A DNA stretch of 41,157 nt from contig JAJZRP010000015.1 of the NCBI GenBank assembly GCA_021802655.1, positions 1-41,157 on the forward strand, in the 5' to 3' direction. Positions 11,569-21,876 of the stretch are shown piece by piece (within the stretch, counting starts at the first letter, position 1; each line of letters opens with the position of its first letter). Source of the DNA: Pseudomonadota bacterium (GTDB taxonomy: Bacteria > Pseudomonadota > Gammaproteobacteria > Burkholderiales > JABEVD01). The notes beneath the pieces are model-generated. The model worked only from the letters and a program-made list of their open reading frames with translations. It made no database searches and was not told where the DNA came from. Both the position numbers and the translations under genes were made by a program.

Positions 11569-12441
11569 ATGGACAGGCTCTTTGACCATGCGCTGGGCGC
11601 TTATTTGGGATTGGCTATCGGCGACGCGCTGGGAGCAACGGTCGAATTCATGCTGCCGCGCGAAATTGCCCACCAATATGGCGTGCATAAAGAGATCATC
11701 GGCGGCGGCTGGCTCAAGCTGGAAGCAGGGCAGGTCACGGACGACACCGAAATGTCGCTCGCCCTCGGGCGTGCACTGCTCGCTGCAAATGGCTGGAACG
11801 GAAGAGTTGTTGCCGAAGCCTTTGTCGCCTGGCTCAAATCGGGGCCGGTTGACATAGGCAACACCTGCCGCCGCGGAATCCGGCGCTATATGCTTGAAGG
11901 CACCCTCAGCGGACCGGTGAACAATGGCGACGGCGGCAACGGCGCAGCCATGCGCATTCTGCCCGTCGTGCTCGCCACCCTGAACGACAAAAAGGCCCTG
12001 CGGGCACAAATCATCGAGCAGTGCCATATCACCCACAACCATCCCTTGTCCGACGCGGCCTCTCTTGCTCTGGGAGAGATGACGCTGATCCTGATCAAGG
12101 GCGGGGATGTGAAAACATGCCGCACTGTCGCGAACGAACTTCTCGCCGGACACCCGGAGTTCCGTTTCTCGCCTTACCCGGGGCGCGCCTCGGGCTACAT
12201 CGTGGATACCATGCAAACCGTCCTCCACCATTTCTTTCGCACCGACTCCTTCGAGTCCTGCGTGGTGGATGCGGTCAATCGGGGAGAAGATGCCGATACC
12301 ACCGGCGCGATAGCCGGCATGCTGGCGGGCGCGCTCTACGGAGCGAACGCAATACCGAAACGCTGGCTTGATCGGCTGGATTCACAAATCTCTTCTGAAA
12401 TCGAAAAACAGGTCGAAGGCCTGCTGCGGCTTTCACTCTAG
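11569..12441 (+). CDS. draG: ADP-ribosyl-[dinitrogen reductase] glycohydrolase DraG
   Basis: ALGAYLGLAIGDALGATVEF, QVTDDTEMSLALG, NRGEDADTTGAIAGMLAGALYG. Confidence 0.95.
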   Translation: MDRLFDHALGAYLGLAIGDALGATVEFMLPREIAHQYGVHKEIIGGGWLKLEAGQVTDDTEMSLALGRALLAANGWNGRVVAEAFVAWLKSGPVDIGNTCRRGIRRYMLEGTLSGPVNNGDGGNGAAMRILPVVLATLNDKKALRAQIIEQCHITHNHPLSDAASLALGEMTLILIKGGDVKTCRTVANELLAGHPEFRFSPYPGRASGYIVDTMQTVLHHFFRTDSFESCVVDAVNRGEDADTTGAIAGMLAGALYGANAIPKRWLDRLDSQISSEIEKQVEGLLRLSL

Positions 12442-12782
12442 AACGCCACCAGCACCGGCTCGTCCGCCACAACGTACTGGCAGGCGAGGCGCCATCGCGG
12501 CGGAATATCCTTCAGATCCTGCGACTCGCTCTCCTCCAGACTCAGCTTTCCTGCCTGGAAAAGTTCCCGCCGCTCCATGTCGCTCAGTCTGACCATCCTG
12601 GCACTCTGGCGCATGGGCGCGACCTTGACTGCACAGGCGCCGCATTTGCCTTCCCCGCAAACGCATTGCTTGGGCAGATTGTAGCGCTTCATCAAGTTGA
12701 GCAGGGTGACACGGGTATTTTCCGGTACTTCGACTACCAGCTTCTCCCGCAAAGGGAGCGTAAGAAAAGTGACCGTAACCAT
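12438..12782 (-). CDS. 2Fe-2S ferredoxin, nif-associated
   Basis: CVCGEGKCGACAVKV plus LACQYVV; paralogue of next ORF. Confidence 0.9.
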   Translation of the reverse strand: MVTVTFLTLPLREKLVVEVPENTRVTLLNLMKRYNLPKQCVCGEGKCGACAVKVAPMRQSARMVRLSDMERRELFQAGKLSLEESESQDLKDIPPRWRLACQYVVADEPVLVAF

Positions 12783-12804
12783 GATTCACCCCGTCGACAT
12801 GAAA

Positions 12805-13152
12805 TCAGAACTTCACCAGGATATCCTCGTCGCGCACGATATACTGGCAAGCCAGGCGCCATGGCGGAGGAACATCCTTGAGTTCGGCTTCTTCGATTTG
12901 CTGCCTGCTGATCTTGCCGGCGAGCTTGAGCACAGTCTTTTCCTTTTCCGTCAGATGCATGCCCATGGGCTGCCTGTTGGACAGGATAACGACTTCCACC
13001 GCGCAGGAGCCGCATTCGCCGTTCTCGCACTCGAAATTGACCGGGATCTTGTTCGCACGGGCAGTTGCCAGCAAAGTCTGGCAATCCCCGGCAGTGGCAT
13101 ACACCGTGATGTCCTTTTTGATCTTTGGGGAACTGAACGTTACATTGGCCAT
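12805..13152 (-). CDS. 2Fe-2S ferredoxin, nif-associated (downstream of nifK)
   Basis: CENGECGSCAVEV plus LACQYIV; start at MANVTF. Confidence 0.9.
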   Translation of the reverse strand: MANVTFSSPKIKKDITVYATAGDCQTLLATARANKIPVNFECENGECGSCAVEVVILSNRQPMGMHLTEKEKTVLKLAGKISRQQIEEAELKDVPPPWRLACQYIVRDEDILVKF

Positions 13153-13175
13153 GTGTCGATTCCTTGAATTCAAGT

Positions 13176-13194
13176 GGAGGGGGAATCCCCCTCC
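13176..13194 (-). other. Stem-loop just downstream of nifK
   Basis: GGAGGGGG-AAT-CCCCCTCC perfect 8-bp stem, no T-run. Confidence 0.7.
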
Positions 13195-13200
13195 TGCTTC

Positions 13201-14739
13201 TTAGCGGATGATGTCGAAGCTGTAGTCGCTCTTCGCCGGGATGTTGGTATTCCTGTCCATCTCGTCGAAAATCTTGTCGAGAATCGTGACAAGGGTATTC
13301 ATCCCGCCCTGGTAGCCCCAAACCGGATAGCGATGCTTGTGATGGCGATCGAATACGGGGAAACCGATGCGAATCAAAGGTGTCCCGGTATCCCGCTCAA
13401 GGTACTTTCCATAAGTGTTACCGATCAGGAAATCCACTGGCTCGGTGAAGAGCAGGGAGCGCATGTGCCAAAGATCCTTGCCTGCATAGGCATGGCATCC
13501 CTTGCCGAAAGGTGAGGATTCGAACAGCTCCTGCATCCTGGCTTCCCATTCCTTTCCGCCATTGGTGGACAACACATGCACGGGCTCTGCACCGAGCTCC
13601 ATGAGGAAACCTGCAAGCCCAAGGCAAAGATCAGGGTCGCCGTAAATCGCGAATTTCTTGCCATGGATATGTGCACTCGAATCCGCTATGGCGTCCACCA
13701 GGCGACCGCGCTCCTTCGCAAGCTCGGCGGGAATAGCCCTGCCCGTGATTCTGGAGACTTCCATCAGGAATTTGTCGGTAGCAGCGACTCCGACAGGATG
13801 GTTAAAGGCTGCGACTTCCTGGCCCTTCTCCGCTGCATAGGCCAGCGTCTTTTCGGTGCAATACTGCTGCATGGAAACGGTCGCTTTGGCGTTCAGCGCA
13901 GCTGCAGTATCTTCCAGGGTAGTGCCGCCGTCGTACATGCGAAATTCCCCGTCTGCAGGCGTATCGAAAACCTCGCTGTTGTCGGCGAGAATCGTGTACT
14001 CAACGCCCATCATGTCGAACATGCGTTTCACTTCGCGAAGATTGCCCACGGTATAGCCGTCGAAACCGCCGATGAAGTTGATCTTGCCGTTTGCAGTGCG
14101 CTCCTTGCCTTCCCAGAAATTGGAGAGGATACCCCTCAGGGCATTGTCGTAGCCGGTGATATGGCTTCCGACGAATGCGGGGGTATGGGCATAGGGAACG
14201 GGGAAATCTTCGGGCACGCTGCCCTTGTTCCTGGCGTTGGTGATGAAACCGTTGAGGTCGTCGCCGATCACTTCCGCCATACAGGTAGTGGATACGGCGA
14301 TCATCTTCGGTTTGTACATGCTGTAGGTATTGGCGAGCCCGTCGATCATGTTATTCAGGCCGCCGAACACCGCCGCATCTTCCGTCATGGAAGAGGAAAC
14401 GCAGGAGGAGGGCTCCTTGAAATGACGGGAAAGATGGCTGCGATAATAAGCGACGCATCCCTGCGAGCCATGGACGAAGGGCATGGTGCCTTCGAATCCG
14501 ACTGCGACGAACACCGCGCCCAACGGCTGGCAGGCCTTGGCAGGGTTGACGGTCAGCGCTTCACGGCCGAAATTCTTTTCACGGTATTCCCATGTTTTGG
14601 TCCAGTCGCGCACTTCTTCGACCTTGTCCGCGGGATGGGGAAATTCGAAATTCTTCTTCTTGGTCTCGAACATGTCGATGTATTCCGGCTCGCGGAACAG
14701 GTTGAAATGGTCGAGCACGTTGTTGGTACTCTGGGTCAT
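13201..14739 (-). CDS. nifK: Nitrogenase MoFe protein beta subunit NifK
   Basis: [63 protein letters not shown]. Confidence 0.98.
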   Translation of the reverse strand: MTQSTNNVLDHFNLFREPEYIDMFETKKKNFEFPHPADKVEEVRDWTKTWEYREKNFGREALTVNPAKACQPLGAVFVAVGFEGTMPFVHGSQGCVAYYRSHLSRHFKEPSSCVSSSMTEDAAVFGGLNNMIDGLANTYSMYKPKMIAVSTTCMAEVIGDDLNGFITNARNKGSVPEDFPVPYAHTPAFVGSHITGYDNALRGILSNFWEGKERTANGKINFIGGFDGYTVGNLREVKRMFDMMGVEYTILADNSEVFDTPADGEFRMYDGGTTLEDTAAALNAKATVSMQQYCTEKTLAYAAEKGQEVAAFNHPVGVAATDKFLMEVSRITGRAIPAELAKERGRLVDAIADSSAHIHGKKFAIYGDPDLCLGLAGFLMELGAEPVHVLSTNGGKEWEARMQELFESSPFGKGCHAYAGKDLWHMRSLLFTEPVDFLIGNTYGKYLERDTGTPLIRIGFPVFDRHHKHRYPVWGYQGGMNTLVTILDKIFDEMDRNTNIPAKSDYSFDIIR

Positions 14740-14768
14740 GATGTTCTCCTAATATCTGTCAAGCTTGA

Positions 14769-16223
14769 TCAGGCCGCCCAAGGCGTCTTGGTCAGTCCCC
14801 AAATCGGGTTGTTGATGGCCATATCCATGTCGCGGGCGAAAATCGCGAAACCGTCATAGCCGTGGTAAGGGCCGGAATAATCCCAGGAATGCATCTGGCG
14901 GAAAGGTACGCCCATTTTCTGGAAAACGTATTTTTCCTTGATCCCGGAACCGACCAGGTCCGGCTGGACCTTCTCGACGAATTTCTCGAACTCGTATCCG
15001 GTGACGTCGTCATAGATCAGGGTGCCGTCCTTCACGTAATGGGTGGTGCGCTGGTAGTCGTCGTTGTGTCCGAACTCGTACCCTGTTCCCACCACCACCA
15101 TGCCCAGATCCTCGTAAGCGCCGATCACATGGCGTGGACGCAGGCCGCCGACGAAAAGCATCACCGTCTTGCCTTCGAGGCGAGGCTTGTACTTGTCGAT
15201 GACGGCCTGCATCATCGGCTTGTATTTCGCGATCACCTTCTCTGCACCTTCCTTGATCTTGTCGTCGAAATGGCTGGCGATTTCGCGCAGGGAAGCCTCG
15301 ATCTTGGAGGGGCCGAAGAAGTTGTATTCCACCCACGGAATCCCGTATTTCTCTTCCATGTGGCGCGAAATGTAGTTCATGGAGCGGTAGCAATGCAGCA
15401 CGTTGAGCTTGGCCTTCGGCGTATTTTCGAGCTCGGCGATACTGCCGTCACCGGACCACTGTGCGATCACCCTGAGCCCCATTTCTTCGAGCAGGATGCG
15501 GGATGCCCATGCGTCCCCGCCGATGTTGTAGTCGCCGATGATCGCGACGTCATAGGGGCTGCCGACAAATTCGGGATGCTTGTCGTCCGACTTGTCGAAT
15601 ACCCAGTCGCGAACCGCATCGTTGGCGATATGGTGGCCGAGCGATTGCGACACCCCTCGGAAACCTTCACAGCGCACAGGAACGATGGTCTTCCCGCCAT
15701 ATTCCTTGGATTTCTTCTTGGAAACCGCCTCGATGTCATCGCCAATCAGACCGATCGGGCATTCTGACTGGACAGTGATTCCCTTGTTGAGGGGAAAGAG
15801 GTCCTGGATCTCGTCCATGATCTTCTCGAGCTTCTTGTCGCCGCCGAAGACGATGTCCTTTTCCTGGAAATCGGAAGTAAACTGCATGGTGACGAAGGTG
15901 TCGATTCCCGTCGTTCCGATGTAATAGTTACGCCTTGCCGCCCAGGAATACTGCCCGCATCCCACGGGGCCATGGCTGATGTGAATCATATCCTTGATGG
16001 GACCCCAAACCACGCCCTTGGAGCCGGCATAAGCGCATCCGCGTATGGTCATGACGCCGGGAATGGACTTGATGTTCGACTTGACGTTGCAATCGGTCTT
16101 GCCTTCCTCGTACACATTGAGATGCTTGGCACGCCTTTTCGCTGTCTTTTCAGGATATACCTCCAGGACTTCCTTGATCAGTTCCTGGTTCCTCGCTTTC
16201 ACTTGCTCTACTGTCAGGCTCAT
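14769..16223 (-). CDS. nifD: Nitrogenase MoFe protein alpha subunit NifD
   Basis: [48 protein letters not shown]-terminal [18 protein letters not shown]. Confidence 0.98.
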   Translation of the reverse strand: MSLTVEQVKARNQELIKEVLEVYPEKTAKRRAKHLNVYEEGKTDCNVKSNIKSIPGVMTIRGCAYAGSKGVVWGPIKDMIHISHGPVGCGQYSWAARRNYYIGTTGIDTFVTMQFTSDFQEKDIVFGGDKKLEKIMDEIQDLFPLNKGITVQSECPIGLIGDDIEAVSKKKSKEYGGKTIVPVRCEGFRGVSQSLGHHIANDAVRDWVFDKSDDKHPEFVGSPYDVAIIGDYNIGGDAWASRILLEEMGLRVIAQWSGDGSIAELENTPKAKLNVLHCYRSMNYISRHMEEKYGIPWVEYNFFGPSKIEASLREIASHFDDKIKEGAEKVIAKYKPMMQAVIDKYKPRLEGKTVMLFVGGLRPRHVIGAYEDLGMVVVGTGYEFGHNDDYQRTTHYVKDGTLIYDDVTGYEFEKFVEKVQPDLVGSGIKEKYVFQKMGVPFRQMHSWDYSGPYHGYDGFAIFARDMDMAINNPIWGLTKTPWAA

Positions 16224-16317
16224 TTCGCCCTCCTAACTTGATAAAAAATGTTGATCATCCGGGAAATCTCTGTAAATGGCCCGACCATGCAGCGCCATTT
16301 GCAGAGCCCTCCCAGGC

Positions 16318-16343
16318 GCCGCCTGCGGCAAGCCGCAGGCGGC
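16318..16343 (-). other. Stem-loop in nifH-nifD intergenic region
   Basis: GCCGCCTGCGGC-AA-GCCGCAGGCGGC perfect 12-bp inverted repeat, 6 bp after nifH stop. Confidence 0.85.
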
Positions 16344-16349
16344 ATACCA

Positions 16350-17270
<921 letters not shown>

Positions 17271-17393
17271 TTAAAAAGAAAACCTTCTTGCCCGTTCCAC
17301 AAACACAGCCGGGATGAAACTTGTTTGGTGCACTTTGATCTTCTTCTTATCGGTCGCCAATCCGGCAAAATATTCATGATGCAGCCTTACCAA

Positions 17394-17409
17394 AGCAACG
17401 AGCGTGCCA
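17394..17409 (-). promoter_or_regulatory. Sigma54 promoter for nifHDK (TGGCAC-GCTCG-TTGCT)
   Basis: Reverse complement of AGCAACGAGCGTGCCA, upstream of nifH. Confidence 0.9.
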
Positions 17410-17488
17410 TGCCCCATACAATTTCTTAACATGCTGTATTAAAAAAGAGTTATTTGATATCCATGAGATCGGAATAGTATTCTCGGGT

Positions 17489-17504
17489 TGTTGCAAACCC
17501 AACA
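17489..17504. promoter_or_regulatory. NifA UAS shared by nifH and divergent operon
   Basis: TGTTGCAAACCCAACA (TGT-N10-ACA). Confidence 0.85.
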
Positions 17505-17556
17505 AGGCTGTAGGGAATCCTGCAAACAAAATGCACAAAACGCGCAAAAACCCCCA

Positions 17557-17572
17557 TGGAATGAATTTTGCT
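17557..17572 (+). promoter_or_regulatory. Candidate sigma54 promoter for the 17607-22317 operon
   Basis: TGGAATGAATTTTGCT, GG-N10-GC spacing; 35 bp before ATG 17607. Confidence 0.65.
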
Positions 17573-17606
17573 GGAGTTCTTTGCGTCAACCATGACGGGA
17601 GAAGAC

Positions 17607-18005
17607 ATGCAGATCGGCGTTGAAAGTGCCAGGGCGGTGGAAAACAAGCGGATATTCGTGGTCGATCCTGACGAGATCACCCGGGCCGCACTGCAGTTCA
17701 TGCTTCACGACGAAAACGAGACGCACGACATCCCGACTCTGGAAGCTGCGCTCGCCAAGAGCATGGACTGGAAACCGGATCTTTTGATTCTTGGCGTCGG
17801 GATCGTCGCCGAAAAGGGTCAGGGCATACTGGGTACGCTCAAATCCGGAATTCCAGGGCTTTCCATCCTGATCGTATCCGATGCAAAGGAGCTTCCTCTT
17901 GCCGTCGCCTGCCTGAAATCAGGCGCTGACGATTTGGTCGCGAAACCCCTCACCATCGAAATCGTGAGAGGGAAAGTGGACGCCCTGCTGCACGGAAAAA
18001 TCTGA
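17607..18005 (+). CDS. Response-regulator receiver-like protein lacking the phospho-acceptor Asp
   Basis: KRIFVVDPDEITRAALQFML...DLLILGVGIVAEKGQG...SILIVSDAKE...VAKPL; receiver fold but D to G at the acceptor position; start chosen at RBS-preceded ATG. Confidence 0.8.
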   Translation: MQIGVESARAVENKRIFVVDPDEITRAALQFMLHDENETHDIPTLEAALAKSMDWKPDLLILGVGIVAEKGQGILGTLKSGIPGLSILIVSDAKELPLAVACLKSGADDLVAKPLTIEIVRGKVDALLHGKI

Positions 18006-18397
18006 TGGCTACCGTTTATTTCTTCGAAAAGCCGGGTTGCGGCAACAATGCCAGGCAGAAAAAGATCCTTGCCGCTTCAGGGCATACCGTCATCGCGAGG
18101 AACCTGCTCACCCACCCCTGGACCCCTGAAACACTCATGTCGTTCTTCGGCTCCAAGCCCGTTCACGGTTGGTTCAATCTTGCCTCGCCGCGCATCAAAT
18201 CCGGGGAGGTCGTGCCTGAAGATATTTCTGCAGAGGAAGCGCTGAATCTCATGATCCATGACCCCCTGCTCATCAGGCGTCCGCTCCTGCAGGTGGAAGA
18301 GCGCTGCGAAGCGGGATTCGACCAGAACCAGATCCACGCCTGGATAGGGCTTTCCGGGATGCTGAATGGCCCTGAAACCTGCCTGCGGGACAAATGA
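18005..18397 (+). CDS. ArsC/Spx-family nitrogenase-associated protein
   Basis: VYFFEKPGCGNNARQKKILAASGHTVIARNLLTHPWTPETLMSFFG...HDPLLIRRPLL; TGATG-coupled to upstream gene. Confidence 0.85.
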   Translation: MATVYFFEKPGCGNNARQKKILAASGHTVIARNLLTHPWTPETLMSFFGSKPVHGWFNLASPRIKSGEVVPEDISAEEALNLMIHDPLLIRRPLLQVEERCEAGFDQNQIHAWIGLSGMLNGPETCLRDK

Positions 18398-19959
18398 GCG
18401 TATTTTCCTACCACGACAGAACAAAGCACGGGCTCGAGCAGTATGCCGCAGGCCCGGAAACGCTCGACTGGACGCAGCAGCCCGATCCTTTCAGAAAATT
18501 TCAGGGCGCACCCAGGATTCCGCTTCCCCTGGTTGCTAAAGAACTGGTAACGCCTTTTTCGGAAGTCTATGGAAAAGCGCCCATCCAGCCCATTTCCATC
18601 GAATCCATTGGAATGCTGCTGCAGCTCTCCATGGCACTCTCGGCATGGAAGGAGTATGGGCCTGATCGCTGGGCTCTGAGGTGCAACCCTTCGAGCGGCA
18701 ACCTGCATCCGACCGAATGCTACGTTCTCAGCCTGAATATTCCCGGGATTGAAAGCGGTCTTTACCATTATTCCAGCCTCGACCACGCTCTGGAGAAGCG
18801 ATGCAGTGTCCGCCGGGATGGGGAATCCAAACTTCATGTCGGGCTTTCCTCCATCCATTGGCGCGAAGCCTGGAAATACGGCGAGCGCGCCTTCCGTTAT
18901 TGCCAGCTCGACATCGGTCATGCCCTGGGTGCGCTGCGCTATGCGGCAGGGGTACTGGGATGGCGCCTCGACATGCTCGATTCTGGAAACCTGGAAATGG
19001 CAAAGCTCCTTGGACTGGATCGTGCAAGCGATTTCGCAGGGGCAGAACCCGAGGAAGCAGATCTGATACTGGAAGCAAGTTTCGGATCGGGGCAGGATCG
19101 GGAATTCAGCTTTCCTGACCTGGAAATGATCGACTGGGCGGGCCGGGCCAACCTTCTGGACCCTCATCCCATGTACCGCTGGCAGGTCATCGATGAAGTC
19201 GCGCTGGCGACGAGAAGAACTACTGATTTTCAGGTTCTACGGAAAACTGCAAATCATGCCGATTGTTCTCGCTCGGAGGATGCAAATGCCGCAAGGCTGA
19301 TATTGGGGCGTCGAAGCGCACAACATTTCGATGCCTCGTTCGTGATGAAGCAGGATGACTTCTTCCTCATGCTCGGCAGGCTTCTCGACAGAAAATCCGC
19401 CCCCTGGGACATCTGGAATTTCGAGCCGCGCGTGCACCCCGTTTTCTTCGCATATCGCATCGACGGGATGGCCCCAGGCCTTTATGCCATGCCGAGAAGC
19501 GATGCCGCACGAGCAGCGCTGAGGAAAACATTACGGTCCGATTTTCTCTGGGAAAAAGTCGGCTCCGACTCTCTCCCCCTGTACCTGCTTGCCAAGGGCG
19601 ACTTCAGGACAGTTGCCAAAACCCTCAGCTGCAATCAGGCGATCGCATCGAATAGCTGCTTCTCGCTGGGGATGCTGGCAGAATTCGAAGAAACCGTAAC
19701 ACATGATCCCTGGCGCTACCGCCAACTGCACTGGGAAGCAGGCCTTGTCGGCCATGTGCTTTACCTGGAAGCTGAAGCATCAGGACTCCGGGGCACCGGA
19801 ATAGGCTGCTTTTTCGATGACGCCTTCCACGAACTTCTCGGGCTTTCCGGCAAAGCGTTTCAGTCTCTCTACCATTTTACCGTCGGCATGCCCTTGCTCG
19901 ATGCAAGAATCTCCACCCTCCCGCCCTACCCCGGGCGGAATCTCCAGGAAGGCCAATGA
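18394..19959 (+). CDS. SagB/ThcOx-type double nitroreductase-domain protein
   Basis: ALRCNPSSGNLHPTECYVLSLNIPGIESGLYHYSSLDHALE and second half WEAGLVGHVLYLEAEASGLRGTGIGCFFDDAFHELLG. Confidence 0.85.
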   Translation: MSVFSYHDRTKHGLEQYAAGPETLDWTQQPDPFRKFQGAPRIPLPLVAKELVTPFSEVYGKAPIQPISIESIGMLLQLSMALSAWKEYGPDRWALRCNPSSGNLHPTECYVLSLNIPGIESGLYHYSSLDHALEKRCSVRRDGESKLHVGLSSIHWREAWKYGERAFRYCQLDIGHALGALRYAAGVLGWRLDMLDSGNLEMAKLLGLDRASDFAGAEPEEADLILEASFGSGQDREFSFPDLEMIDWAGRANLLDPHPMYRWQVIDEVALATRRTTDFQVLRKTANHADCSRSEDANAARLILGRRSAQHFDASFVMKQDDFFLMLGRLLDRKSAPWDIWNFEPRVHPVFFAYRIDGMAPGLYAMPRSDAARAALRKTLRSDFLWEKVGSDSLPLYLLAKGDFRTVAKTLSCNQAIASNSCFSLGMLAEFEETVTHDPWRYRQLHWEAGLVGHVLYLEAEASGLRGTGIGCFFDDAFHELLGLSGKAFQSLYHFTVGMPLLDARISTLPPYPGRNLQEGQ

Positions 19960-20738
19960 ATATGGAAAGAACCGTTGAAAGAATATGCGCTGACGAGCTG
20001 GTCGACCTCATAAAAAGGCCCGGGGTTCTTCTCATCGATACGAGGGACAGGGATTCCTTTGAAAAAGGCCATATTTCCTCCGCCATGCACGCAACGACAG
20101 GCGAACTGGAAAGGTTGCTGTTTCAAATTCCCAAATCGGATCCGGTCGTGATCTACTGTTACCATGGCAATGCCAGCCTCGTCCATGGGCAGATGTTCGT
20201 CGATTTCGGATTCGAAGAAGTCTATAGCTTGAACGGCGGCTATGAGGGCTGGATTCACCTGAATGGTGGCGCCCGGAACGGACGGCTCTTTGCCTGGCTC
20301 GCCGATCATGGATTCTCAGGAGTCAATTCAACCCTGGACGGCGACAACACCCCGCTGATGCTGTCCAGCCGAACGGGAAATAGCTCAATTGTCGCAGAGC
20401 TTCTGGTCGCAGGAGCCAGAATCGATGCGAGAAACAGCGACGGCAACCAGGCGCTCTGGTTCGCCTGCTTCAGCGGCAGCCTCGAAATCATGGATCTTCT
20501 GATCGCGTCCGGGGTCGATATAGACAACATGAACGACAACGGTGCGACCTGTCTCATGTATGCCGCGTCCAGCGGTAAGGATGCCGTTGTCGCGAAACTC
20601 CTCGAAGCGGGAGCGGACATCAGCCTGAAAAATTTCGACGATTTCACCGCGCTCGACATGGCATCCAGCCTCGGATGCCTGCAACTCCTGAGGCAGGCTG
20701 AAAAGCAACCCTTGCAATACTCGGAAAGCGGGATCTGA
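19956..20738 (+). CDS. Rhodanese domain fused to ankyrin repeats
   Basis: LIDTRDRDSFEKGHISSAMHA...VVIYCYHGNASLVHGQMF (rhodanese Cys present) then GNTPLMLSS/GNQALWFACFSGSLEIMDLLIASGVDID/GATCLMYAASSGKDAVVAKLLEAGADI. Confidence 0.9.
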   Translation: MNMERTVERICADELVDLIKRPGVLLIDTRDRDSFEKGHISSAMHATTGELERLLFQIPKSDPVVIYCYHGNASLVHGQMFVDFGFEEVYSLNGGYEGWIHLNGGARNGRLFAWLADHGFSGVNSTLDGDNTPLMLSSRTGNSSIVAELLVAGARIDARNSDGNQALWFACFSGSLEIMDLLIASGVDIDNMNDNGATCLMYAASSGKDAVVAKLLEAGADISLKNFDDFTALDMASSLGCLQLLRQAEKQPLQYSESGI

Positions 20739-20741
20739 GCG

Positions 20742-21056
20742 ATGGCCGCGACCAAGGAAAGCAAGCTGCGCTATTTTTTGACCTACAGCGGAGTCAGGCT
20801 ACCGCTCAATCTGGTCAACTCCTTGAGCCCGGATGCAGTGCAGAACCGCAACACCTATTTTACTGCAAGCTTCGACGATCTCGACCGGGTGGTCTCATGC
20901 CGGAAAATCGTCTACGGGGAAATCGAATTCGAACACCGCTACGCCTATCATGCAGACGGTTCGTTGCAGCGGGCCGAAATCACCGAAGAGGATGAAACCC
21001 GTGTGATCGAATTTCCCGAGCAGGATGGAACGGTCACGCGATCCATTCTTGTCTGA
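20742..21056 (+). CDS. Conserved hypothetical protein (104 aa; possibly DUF6156)
   Basis: ORF track; operon position; family recalled, not searched. Confidence 0.6.
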   Translation: MAATKESKLRYFLTYSGVRLPLNLVNSLSPDAVQNRNTYFTASFDDLDRVVSCRKIVYGEIEFEHRYAYHADGSLQRAEITEEDETRVIEFPEQDGTVTRSILV

Positions 21057-21076
21057 AAACTTACAAGGAGCCATCA

Positions 21077-21307
21077 ATGCCCATCTACGATTACCACTGC
21101 CTCGACTGCAATGCCATCTTCGACAAGCTGGTGATGAGTTCGACCATGGTGAGCTGTCCGGAATGCAAAAGTGAAAAACTCGAAAAGCTCGTCTCGAAAC
21201 CCGCCCCGAGGAGCCTCACTCCAGAAATCGTATCGAGCGCTCGCGCCCAGGCCGCAAAGGAAGGCCATTTCAGCAACTACGGGAAGTCCGAGCGGTCGCG
21301 CTCATGA
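21077..21307 (+). CDS. FmdB-type zinc-ribbon protein
   Basis: MPIYDYHCLDCNAIFDKLVMSSTMVSCPECKSEKLEKLVS, two CxxC. Confidence 0.85.
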   Translation: MPIYDYHCLDCNAIFDKLVMSSTMVSCPECKSEKLEKLVSKPAPRSLTPEIVSSARAQAAKEGHFSNYGKSERSRS

Positions 21308-21381
21308 AGGATTCACGTGCTTTGTCGAATATGCAGCAAAGCGCATGAAAGGCATTAACCAGTCTACAGGACGAGAATATC

Positions 21382-21867
21382 ATGATCTACGTGATCGAGT
21401 TTCCGGAACAAGGCCGTGCGAAATCCTGGTTCGCTTTCGATCGACAGGATTTCACGCGCAAGATTTATGTGAGCGACACCCGGCAGGAATCTGAAATTTT
21501 TGATGTCGTAACCTCGCGTGAATTGCTCGAATTGATGGATGCCACGCCTGAAACTGGAAACGTCCGAAGCAATTTTCCGGCCATTTGCGATCTTGCAGAC
21601 CAATATGGCTGGGACAAGCCCCTGTATCGGGCGGACTACCTGTTGGGAGAAGGGGTGTTTCAACCCGAAGAGGTGACCGAGATCGACGCCTGCGCTGCCG
21701 CACTATCGAGCCGCGCGAAAACCTGCCGGATCTACTGGTCCGATCAGCAAGCGACTTCAGCGCTGGAAAACGACCCCATCTTCGACAGCAAGGAGGGGTA
21801 TTGGGGGCGGGAAGCATTGCGGGATCAGCTTGTTGCGCTCGAGATACTGGAGGGGCCGTTCGGCTGA
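21382..21867 (+). CDS. Hypothetical protein (161 aa)
   Basis: ORF track; same operon direction. Confidence 0.6.
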   Translation: MIYVIEFPEQGRAKSWFAFDRQDFTRKIYVSDTRQESEIFDVVTSRELLELMDATPETGNVRSNFPAICDLADQYGWDKPLYRADYLLGEGVFQPEEVTEIDACAAALSSRAKTCRIYWSDQQATSALENDPIFDSKEGYWGREALRDQLVALEILEGPFG

Positions 21868-21876
21868 AAGGAAAAA

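Noticed and set aside
13576-14859. 427-aa plus-strand ORF opposite nifK
   Set aside because: Antisense shadow of a conserved gene
18005-18397. Genuine arsenate reductase
   Set aside because: ArsC-like fold but context and HDPLLIRRPLL variant fit nitrogenase-associated ArsC/Spx family; no ars genes nearby
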